This document shows positions 43,426 to 52,004 of a stretch of 64,000 nt of DNA, piece after piece; within the stretch, counting starts at the first letter, position 1; each line of letters starts with the position of its first letter. The stretch comes from Spirogloea muscicola (Eukaryota; Streptophyta; Zygnematophyceae; Spirogloeales; Spirogloeaceae), in contig WELB01000127.1 of the NCBI GenBank assembly GCA_009602725.1, forward strand, positions 266,316 through 330,315, given 5' to 3'. The notes beneath the pieces were generated by a model, which saw nothing but the letters and a program-made list of their open reading frames with translations, made no database searches and was not told the origin of the DNA. The position numbers and the translations under genes were made by a program.

Positions 43426-44815
43426 TTGTAGAACATGTCCCTGAGGACCTGCTCGCCAGTGCTGATCAGGCTCAACGCACGCGTCGTCGGCACGCCCAGG
43501 TAGTGCATTGCCTCGCTGCATGCGTACTCCCGCAGTGAGCTGCGGAGCACCGCCTTGCCATCAGCATGCCGGCTGTACGGTGTCCTCCCAGCGCCCTTGA
43601 GCTGCACATGGCTTATCGCCAAGCAGGGCAAGTACTGTAAGTAGCAGGAGACGCACTAGGGGCAATGCCAGAGAGTGAGGTAAGCACGCAAAGTTCTCAA
43701 GGAGGGGAATATCAGCCATCTCACCTGGAGCTCCCACGAGTTGCCAGTGGTATTGACGACCTCGCCGAGCGTGATAGCTCGGCCATCGCCCAGCTGGCCC
43801 GCCCACTGCCCAAATTGGTGACCGCCGTAGCACTGAGCGTACGGCTTGCTGGTAAGTGCCAAAATGAGAAGCCACCAAGCAGATTGCAGTCAAGGAAAGG
43901 CTCACCAATTTCAGCTCCTCCCAGATACAAAGCCACCTCAGGGGGCAAAGCTCGCTCTAAGTTGAGGGGGTATACGTTCGCTGGTTGCCAGATACGCCCG
44001 TTTTATTGTACTCTTTGCAAGCTCTGACAGATATGCACGATGCACTTATACTCTTGCAGATGCGTATGTTGAGAAGTCAGGTGGGGGGGTTGCCAAGCAC
44101 TGCAGACTCATCGGCTGCTTCACACACCTCCTCACCTGCCGGCAAGGGTGATAGCTCCGCAGAAGACCTGCACAAACTCGGGCTGCTCGAACCTGCCAAC
44201 CCCGACAGCCCAGCAACAGCGAGGTACTATGAATAGCGGCCGGTCAGTAGGTGCTCGAGCTGGGGCAGGCTAGAGCTAAGCCCTGAAAACATAGCTAATA
44301 AGCGTCCCACTGTGGAAGCTGGATGCTCTTCGCCGTGGTTGCCAGGAAGAAAGCTGCAGCTAGGTGATCCTCCCAGACACATGATACCCCGGATCGACTC
44401 CTCGCAAATACTTGCCTAGCTCTCTCAAGAAGCGCTGTGATGCGACAGCAGGCCAGCGGCAACTGTGGAACCACTACGAAGCCGATGATAGCTCCTACGT
44501 ATACTTCTAGGAAGACCATGGCAGAAAACCCAAGACCTAAATGAAATCAGTAAGATGTTGGGGCCTCGGGAGGTGAGGGTGCCACTTACTCGGCGGGGTC
44601 GAGGCCGATGAGCTCCGCAACGTCGGCGGACGCGGCGACGAGCACCGGATCAGTGGCCGCCGTGGACGGCCTGACGAGCGAGTAGCAGGCGTTGCGGACC
44701 TGGCGCACGGGGCCGCCGACCTGCGAGTCGCCCGGCAGCTCGTCCACGAAGGTGTGCCGCCAAGGCAGGCCCTCGAGCGCCCGCCGCGCTGGAGGCGCCG
44801 CCGCCGCCGCCGCCG
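43426..44815 (-). pseudogene. SELENOO: SELENOO/YdiU-type pseudokinase gene fragment (first four exons)
   Basis: The family transfers AMP to protein side chains, usually in mitochondria or plastids. Minus-strand exons: LPWRHTFVDELPGD to ELIGLDPAE (about 44810-44590); an exon ending ALPPEVALYLGGAEI (about 43965-43905); [19 protein letters not shown] to TTGNSWELQ (about 43853-43726); [20 protein letters not shown] to [12 protein letters not shown] (43601-43426). Splice sites look intact and the sequence is well conserved, but only about the first third of a normal protein is present. The catalytic lobe is absent, and nothing to the left matches it. The fragment lies antisense between the 5' block of unit F (43.0-43.26 kb) and its CCX frame (44.82 kb on), exactly where other units have a (CCG)n junction. 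This suggests capture by the repeat unit, or a host gene broken by it. The initiator Met is not seen. Confidence 0.75.
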
Positions 44816-44928
44816 GGGCCTCTGCTTTTGCGAGGTCGCTCCCGAGCAGGGACAGCGCCTGCACCAGCGCCGCGCCCTCTACCGCCCGCCGCCGCGCCGG
44901 CCGCCTCGCCGCTGCAACCGCGCCAGCC

Positions 44929-45696
44929 ATGGCGTCCGGCCTTCTGGGCCTGGCCACCGCCTTCGTGGCGGCGTGGGCGACCGAAGCCTGCGCAGCCGCC
45001 ACCAGGCTGGGCCTGCTCCCCAAGACCCCGAGCACCCCGGCGGCCACCGAGATGGCCATGGCAGCGTCGGACGCCTCCGACAGCAAGAAGCCCGCCGTGC
45101 TTCGCGCCGACGCGTGCGCCGACGTCGGCCCACTGGCAACCCCGACCGTCCGCGGAGGCCGCCGCCGCCAGCTGGCGAGCCCCCGGAGGACCACCCCTGC
45201 AAGCAGCACGCATGGCATCACCGTGGAGGCGGCATGGCAAGCCGCCTGCTGCCTCACGGATGCGCTCAACGACGCGCTGCTGCTGCGCCGCGAGGTGGAG
45301 GAAGCGGCACAGCTGGCGCAGGACTGGCAGCGCTACGCCGAGGAGACGGCGGGGGAGCGCGACGAGCTACTCGACGACAACCAGCAGCTCCGACACGCCG
45401 CGCGCAGCAGCGCGGAGGAGGCTGACGGCCTATACCAGCAGGCGCTCCACCTTCAAGGCCTCCGCCGCCACCTGGCGGGGCAGCTGCAGGAGTGCCGCCA
45501 GCAGGCGCACGCCCATGCGTCCACGCTCAGGTCCGACCTTGCGGGCGCGCAGTGGCTGCTGCGCTCCGCTGGCAGTAGGATGGGCGACCTGCAAGCCCAA
45601 GTGGCTTCACAGCATCACCGGCTCCAGGCGATGCACCTGGAGGTGGCTGCCCTCAGGGCCACCCCTGGCAACATGCCACAGCCCGGTCGCACTTAG
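44929..45696 (+). CDS. CCX coiled-coil protein, copy F
   Basis: Begins MASGLLGLATAFVAAWATEA, preceded in frame by the leader SLPSRDSACTSAAPSTARRR. The coiled-coil half is intact (LAQDWQRYAEETAGERDELL, MGDLQAQVASQHHRLQAMHL). A small indel just before the end replaces the usual RRRASCA tail by a short different one (TPGNMPQPGRT), although RRRASCA can still be read in another frame at 45717-45734. The N-terminal variable region differs more from copies B and C, so this is the older branch. Convergent with CDCA7 copy F. Confidence 0.6.
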   Translation: MASGLLGLATAFVAAWATEACAAATRLGLLPKTPSTPAATEMAMAASDASDSKKPAVLRADACADVGPLATPTVRGGRRRQLASPRRTTPASSTHGITVEAAWQAACCLTDALNDALLLRREVEEAAQLAQDWQRYAEETAGERDELLDDNQQLRHAARSSAEEADGLYQQALHLQGLRRHLAGQLQECRQQAHAHASTLRSDLAGAQWLLRSAGSRMGDLQAQVASQHHRLQAMHLEVAALRATPGNMPQPGRT

Positions 45697-46454
45697 TGAC
45701 TGCTCTCCTCTCAGGAGGAGGGCGTCCTGCGCTTAGGTGTCGTAGGTGTAGCAACACTCAGCTTCGTCCTTGTCAGCAGTCGTGCTTCTAGTGCATGTAG
45801 GCAAGGTTTACCCGCTATATTGGGATGGTCTCCTGCAGCCAACGCCCCCGTCACAGGTTAATAGCATGATGGCCTTGTGTGTTGCTGCGCTTGCAGCGAG
45901 CTCCTTTCGTGCTACTGCATGCTCGAGCCTGTCAGCAGAGAGGCTTTCTTGTGATGCTAGACTACCATAGGGAGAGAGCACATGTCCTTGCTGTACATTT
46001 GACACCGCATAGAGATCTCAACTTGTTGACATTGCACTGTGCTGGTACCTCACAGAGCAGGCAGCAACATGAATTAAAGGGTCTTTGTCATTGTTGGGCC
46101 AATTCACGTGCATTTGGTTGTATGCCAGACCCATGAATAAGTAGAAGCTCGGCCACGCATATTGCATGGTCTTGCTCTCAGGTGCCAATATTACCTGCGG
46201 TGGAATGCTTTCTGGTTAATGACTACATCTGTAGAAGTGGTACTGCCTGGTCCTAGATGGTTCCCATGGGCAGCCCAGAGATCCTTAGGCCCTTGCATAC
46301 TACTTGTGTGGTTCTGCCAATTCCTCCTCAGGGGTGCATACTTCCTTCACTCCTGCGCATAGTCATGGGGACAGAGAACAAGTACTGCTTGGCTTGCTAT
46401 GGCATGAACACGAAGTCGATAGCAACTGCATGTGTGATGATGTTACATGATGGG

Positions 46455-46568
46455 AGCAACAATGCTATCGAAAAGCAGCTTGACGGATGCTTGGAGGGGC
46501 TAGCAGCAGGCGTGCTAACGGGGATGGTGTGCGGCATGGACCTGCACAAAGACGGCACCGGGAATTGA
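46455..46568 (+). CDS. Small conserved frame downstream of CCX (unit F, possibly start-shifted)
   Basis: The frame reads NAIEKQLDGCLEGLAAGVLT, then GMDLHKDGTGN and stop. One base is missing relative to unit C near the start, putting the ATG out of frame, so it would need an upstream exon to be translated. It also lacks about six codons in the middle. Confidence 0.35.
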   Translation, partial: SNNAIEKQLDGCLEGLAAGVLTGMVCGMDLHKDGTGN

Positions 46569-47188
46569 CCCTTGTGAATGACAGAGACTCGTCCAGTATC
46601 TTCCAATAGATGGCTGTGGTTGCCAGCCCAGAAGGCTCCCAGTCGATGGGAGACCTTGTCGCTCATCAGTGGCGGCTAGGAGGCGGCCAATGTGCTAGAT
46701 CGTGCCCTTTTCCTTGGTTGTGAACGGCCTGCCGGAGCAGGCAAGCGTATAGCCACTAGTGCAAGTCCCAAGTGGATTGCGAGAGCTGTAGCATTGCAAT
46801 TCTTTCTCGAACCAAGGCACCAGCAGTGCCTTGGTGGGCAAAAGCATTTAGGATTGAAATGGCGCCCTGTGGTGCGCTTGAGTAGGGTAATGCTACCAAG
46901 TAACTTTGTCATACCTGACCTCGCAATTTCTATTGAGGCGGTTAAAAAGCTTGCGGCAAGTGGCTGCATTGTTGCTCTTTTCAAGCAGGGTCAGACTAGA
47001 TTACCTGTTCAATCAGCAACAATCAAAATCTCGAGATCTCATTGGGTTGTTTGACCTTTGCTGCTTACAGTTGTTCTTTCAAAATCATATCACTGAGACT
47101 TCAGTTCGTGCTACGGGCCATGTTGAGCTTTTGCTCTAAACAAGAAGGATCATAACAAGTGAAATATGTTACAAGATAAGGGGAAATG

Positions 47189-49413
47189 TCAAGCGAACTT
47201 CTTGGCGTCTACCAAGTTGCTCTCTGGCTCCCAAGAGCTGTGCTCCAAGCCATAACCGTCCCACTGAATGAGGACTTCCCTAGTGCCTCGTCGCCCTCTC
47301 CTTGCAAGGATATGCTTGACGACGTATACCATTTTCTTGTCCCTTTTCTTGGCTTCCTGCAAGCATGACCGGTCTTGAGCCCTGGGCTTTTTCCTATATA
47401 TATTAGTACTGTTGCTGCTGAAGCAAGATGTGCATTGAGGCAACGTAGTCACTTGCCGCATGCTGCCTACTAAATGCTGTAAAGAGACTAGCTTCCGTTT
47501 GCTGCAAGAAGCTCTTGTAGCCATCCCGCTCGACCCCTCTGAGCTGGACACCGCCAAGTCTGGACTAGAGCTTGACGACTTTTCAGGAGTCTCATCTTGT
47601 GTGACGCCTGACTCAGAGCTTATTGTTTCTTCTGCTCGGTACTCTTGCTGCGTCAAGACGAGGTAATGTGCCACCGATGTGTACCCCTCAGCAACAACCT
47701 GCCAATTGTGCAGCCAATTTGCCAAGAAAAGAATCATGGACTGCCGAGCCGCATACTCATGTGGACTAGCAGGGCTGTGGTGTGTTGCTCGCCTCCAACT
47801 TAGGAGCTCAGCTAGTCAAGGCGTCGATCATGGTCGTGGCTAAGGACTCACTCACCTTCCTGTAGAGTTGGCCCGTGGGGGCCCAGCCCTTGTGCGACCT
47901 GCAGAAGCTGCAATTGCAGATGTCCCTGCATACTGGGCACACCCAATCCTTGTTCGCTTGTGCCTCAAGCACATTCTCTCCATATCTGCCAGTATGTGAA
48001 AGTATCAATGAATGTGAGGAGTCAGCTAACCAGCCAAAGGAGCGCAGGGCTGTTTATAGCAAGAGTGAGCATGAGTGATGTTCAGGTAGTGCATGGTAGT
48101 GCACAGCTCAGACACTGGGTGAACAGCAAGAGCTGCTGGGTAACCTCACCTCATGAAGAGGCAGTCACCACAAAATTGCCCACGGAGGGACTTGCACTTA
48201 GAACAGGTAGTCCGCTGGCCCAGCGTCTTTTGCCTGTGCTTGCACAACCCATCAAAGTAGAGCAGTGACTTATACTGGTCCCCCTGTCTTCAGAAGATGC
48301 AGAAGCCAGTACTTAACAATAAGTGTAGGCCGGCGTTGCATTCTGGATTCAGCCACCAGGCTAATAGGCTTGCTTGAAGCTGATAGCAGTTCAGCTAAGA
48401 TCAGCTGACCTGCATTGATGACAAGTTCTCCCATTTAGATTGTCATACACCCGCGTCTTTCCTGCGTTGTAGGTGGTAACAGCACAATCAGCTGGCTGCT
48501 GACCTACAACATGCAGCAAGGGTGGGAATGCGAGCAAGTTTGACGAGCAGATAGGTCATACTCAGGGGTACACAAGCTGCAGTATAGAGCAGAGTCTTGC
48601 TGCCTGCTTCCCAAGACGTTGAGAAGGCCATTGTAAGCCACGTCCGTCGGACGAGTCCCACGGAGCTACACTAAGACTGTTTGCTGCCCAGGCTGGACCT
48701 GTTGGCGAGACGAGCTATGCCAGAGAGCTGCGCACCATCGGGAGCGAAGCCGTCCTTGTTGAGTTGCCACGGATGGGCTGCGCTGCCCAGCAGCCGCTGG
48801 TGCTCGCGCGTGTACAACTCCGGCCTGCATTCGCCAGGCTGCAGCTTCTGCCGCCGCCCCTCTCCGCTGCTGGCCAGCCGTGGCCGCGCTTGCCGCGTCG
48901 ATGCCGCATTGGCGCTAAGCTCACTGTAGTCCTTCTGAAGTCCCGCCAATCTGGAAAGAGGCGGCAGGCATTCCCGAAGTGTCAGCACTCTGTGGGCAGC
49001 TCGACCCTCAGCTCATCTGACTGCCTTCTGCCGATACGGGTTACTAAGAACACCCCGTCTGCCTAGCCTGTGGCTCCGCTAACATGTTCATGAAACACCC
49101 TCGGTATGTACCTGGCTGGCTTGCACAGCCGCTTTTTCAATATCAGCAGCCGTATTGTGGATTTCTGATGTGAGCGGAGAGGCGCGGACCTGCTGGAGGA
49201 TCGCCTGGCGGCAGTGCGGGGCAGCGGCGCTCGGCGCTCGGCGGCGGCGGCAGGCGGCGGCGGCGACGGCGACGTCAGAGAAGAAGCGGCTGCGGCAGCA
49301 GGAGGAGGGGAAGGTGGGGAAGCGGCGGCGAGGAGGCCGAGCTCCGACAGGCGCGTGCGATTGGCAGCCAGGCGCGACTGCCGCTGAAGCTCGTACGCCG
49401 TCAGCGGCGCCAT
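47189..49413 (-). CDS. CDCA7-like zf-4CXXC_R1 protein with C-terminal chromodomain, copy F (best preserved)
   Basis: Starts MAPLTAYELQRQSRLAANRT then RLSELGLLAAA, matching the YE..R..R...N..RL..LGL leader of plant CDCA7-class proteins. Further exons: LYTREHQRLLGSAAHPWQLN (about 48830-48760), TTYNAGKTRVYDNLNGRTCH-QCR (about 48480-48410), QKTLGQRTTCSKCKSLRGQF-CGDCLFMR (about 48230-48150), YGENVLEAQANKDWVCPVC-RDICNCSFC...APTGQLYRK (about 47990-47860), and the last exon from 47699 (VAEGYTSVAHYLVL, Ser-rich linker, chromodomain). The chromodomain (about 47330-47195) has the full Tyr/Trp/Tyr cage: MVYVVKHIL and IQWDGYGLEHSSWEP. Donors after CHQCR and RLANR are of the AG/GTC type. The zinc domain binds DNA in the family and the chromodomain binds methylated histone tails; using both in one protein is an inference. 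An E2F-type TTCCCGCC lies just upstream (49474-49481). Confidence 0.8.
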
Positions 49414-49473
49414 GGCGGGGGAGCTCGGGTGGGGGCGGGCAGTGCGGCCTTCTGGGCGCTGCGCGTCGCGGGC

Positions 49474-49481
49474 TTCCCGCC
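49474..49481 (+). promoter_or_regulatory. E2F-type site TTCCCGCC upstream of CDCA7 copy F
   Basis: The motif, followed by AAAAA, lies 61 bp upstream of the start codon of the minus-strand gene. CDCA7 is an E2F target in animals; the site here is a motif match only. Confidence 0.35.
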
Positions 49482-49879
49482 AAAAAGGACAGGGCTCCCG
49501 CCTCTGGCTCTGGCCAGGGGACCCACTTTCAGGAGCCTAGCGTCTCTGACCTGAGGCTGCTTAGCAGGGCTTACTGAGTGATACGTAGCAGCTTTCTTTC
49601 TTTGTGTGCTTGTTATTCTTAGCGCTTCCCCTGGGCTGGCTTTGCCAGCTCTTCTTCTCTATGGGCGAGCCCCCTTTCTTCCTGGCCCCCTTCTCGTCCT
49701 TTGTGAGTCTTTTTTGGGCTGGCTTTGTCGGCCCCTATCCTCAATAGGCGGCGCCCTTTCTTCTTTCTTCCCACGCCTTCCAGACCTTTGCTCACTTCAG
49801 CGCTTTTAGCGCTTCACCGTTTCTCTGGCTTGCCTTCCAACTCTACAGTCTTTCCAACTTCATTATCTTCCCCCACGCG

Positions 49880-50310
49880 CCTACTTTACGGACGTGGTGA
49901 CGACTGACGCGTTCGACCGGGCCAACTCCACTGTATCTGCCTCAAAGGCAGCGCATGCAATTGCCAGTGCAGCTCGAGGCAAGGAGGCAACATGCTGATC
50001 ATCCGCCGGAGGACAACTTTCTTCGCCTTGCCATCGACGTCCAAGGGGCGCTCGATGGCTCGAGCTCCTGCACCGGCTAGCGCGCAGTGCTGTGTCCGGA
50101 TCTTACCCGGGGAGCAGGCCGATTTCCACGCGCAGGCTCTCTTGCCCAGGTGTATCGCATGCGCCTGTGAGTGTCGCTGCAGGGGTCAATGGCACACGCG
50201 TTGCATCTGCGTGCAGTCGCGCTTTGGCTGCAGCCTCTGGCTATAGACAGGTGACCCGCTACCTGGAAATTAGTTTCCCTGACCTGCGGCTGCTCAACAG
50301 GGGATATTGA
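49880..50310 (+). mobile_element. Retroelement C-terminal fragment (frameshifted)
   Basis: Reads FTDVVTTDAFDRANSTVSAS then KA..AI..AA..KEA. After a frameshift it reads ADHPPEDNFLRLAIDVQGAL, and ends RALAAASGYRQVTRYLEISF and PDLRLLNRGY with stop at about 50308. Collinear with the fragment at 50.46 kb. Confidence 0.4.
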
Positions 50311-50459
50311 GCATCCAGTGGCCAATTGAGTCGCTGATGCTACAAGCCTTTCTGGCCTCTTCAAAATTTGAACATTCTTTTTACTGGGCTGGCCGATCAC
50401 AGCCATCGCCCTCTACTGGAAGAGTCTTGACGGTCCCTCCGAAATCTCACTCTCTTTCT

Positions 50460-50920
50460 GGGCTGGCCTACCACACAACGCGCGTTCTTGCTGACGTGGT
50501 CATCACAGGTGTAATTGACCGCTTCAATGCAGGGCTCTCTGCATCGAAGGCTGGGAAAGCTGCAGCGAATGCCGCTTATGCCAAAGAGGCCAATTTCGCG
50601 GACCATCCAGAAGAAGGCGAGTTCGTTCTACTGGCGTATTATGTGCACGGGGCTTTTGGGTCTCAGTGGCTAGACCTGTTGACCCGGCTTCCGCGCTGCG
50701 TTGTGTCCCGCAGGCGGGGTGAGCAGGCCGACTGGCTCTCTTGCCGCTTACTCACTTGCGCAGGTGTTTCGCATGCGCCTACCCATATTCCTCCAGTGGT
50801 CCATGTCCCACGCCTGCACCTGCGTGCTGGCCGTGCTCTTGCTGCAGTCTCTTGCTTTCGTCAAGGGGACTGCTTTCTGGCGGCTAGTTCTTCGACTTGC
50901 GGCTGCTATCTAGACTTTAC
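50460..50920 (+). mobile_element. Retroelement C-terminal fragment
   Basis: Reads LADVVITGVIDRFNAGLSAS, KAGKAAANAAYAKEANFADH, FVLLAYYVHGAFGSQWLDLL, then FRMRLPIFLQ and RAGRALAAVS in different frames. Shares its core with 28.11 and 49.88 kb. Confidence 0.45.
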
Positions 50921-51280
50921 TAAGTGAGTATCCTACATGGTACTTGCTCAATTGTGTGTTTCAGCCCTTTTCAGCCCTTTCGAGAATTATCATTTCTCTT
51001 CGGGCTGGCTTTTCACAGCTCTCGCCCCTTTCTGGAAGAGCCACTTTCTCTACACCCCTTGTCCTTCTGGACATTTGAGCTCATTCAGAGGGGCGAGGGC
51101 TTTTATACGGCAGCCTGAAAAGTCTGACAAGGTACGAAGGGGTTGAAAAGCGCTGCATCACACAATTAAGCTAGTATTATTTAGGATAACCTGTCGACAA
51201 TATAAGTACAGGCTGCTTCTACACAGCTACTGCAAGACAGGCAGTGTCACAACGGCACCGAGAGGAGTAGAGGGTTTCCA

Positions 51281-51660
51281 TCACCGCAGGCTCCCAGGCC
51301 TTGGTGTAGCGTAAGCCGTTTCCCGTCTCCCTGCAGAGAGAAGGCGCGCGCTGCGCATGACATTGAAAGGAAGGCCAATCCTAGCCTTACAAAAGTCCTG
51401 GTAACGGGGTATTGAGCTGGCTGAGGGGGACACTAGATATCCTCGAGTGAGCACATATATATCTGATAAGCTAAGCCGAGGAGCCAGACCACCACCACGG
51501 AAGCCATTAGCCTGGTGTAATGCACGCCCAGCACGCTGGTGTATCGCGACTGCCTGGGAGCGCTGTAGACTCAATGATAGCCGCATTCATAGCAGGCCAC
51601 GAGAGCTTGCGGGACGCTAGAATGCCCTGAGCTACCCGCTTGACTACGTCGGCGGGCATC
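51281..51660 (-). mobile_element. Retroelement C-terminal fragment, minus strand
   Basis: The minus strand reads a frame with PADVVKRVAQGILASRKLSW, then MRLSLSLQRSQAVAIHQRAG, RALHQANGFRGGG and SLSDIYVLTRGYL. It is the oppositely oriented member of the family and lies just upstream of the ARM-fold gene promoter. Confidence 0.4.
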
Positions 51661-51699
51661 ACCTGCAGCGTTCCATGGCACACGCCTTGTGTCTCCAGG

Positions 51700-51783
51700 C
51701 TGGCCTGAAATCTCTCGCCGAGGCACTCTCCCGTTTGTGAACGTAGGGCTGAGTTGGCACTACCGCCGCCGCCCTAACTCCGC

Positions 51784-51823
<40 letters not shown>

Positions 51824-52004
51824 GGACTTCGCGGCGCCGGGCCCGCCGCGAGCTCCGCGCCTCTGCGCCTCCCTCGTCGTCAGCCTTGCGACGCTCATGG
51901 CTGCTCGCTCGGGCGGTCGACGTGTGGCGCCCGGGCCGGACGTGTCAGGAGCTGGCGGGTAGGCCGCCGCCGGCGGCCGGCTCGCCTGCTGCGGCGGCTT
52001 CGCC
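51700..52004 (+). promoter_or_regulatory. GC-rich 5' leader of the ARM-fold gene
   Basis: Contains an interrupted (CCG)n run (about 51765-51825) and further GC-rich sequence up to the start ATG. Open frames on both strands are composition-driven. Confidence 0.35.

Larger units (their letters stand above)
49600..51130. repeat. Hairpin-like repeat array 6 with retroelement fragments
   Basis: Cores near 49637, 49715, 50389, 50460 and 51002. Mixed with two tandem decayed retroelement ends, listed separately. Confidence 0.6.

Noticed and set aside
47189-47400. Chromodomain as part of a chromovirus-type retrotransposon integrase
   Set aside because: The exon upstream is the CDCA7-type tail in frame, and no integrase, RNase H or RT motif precedes it.
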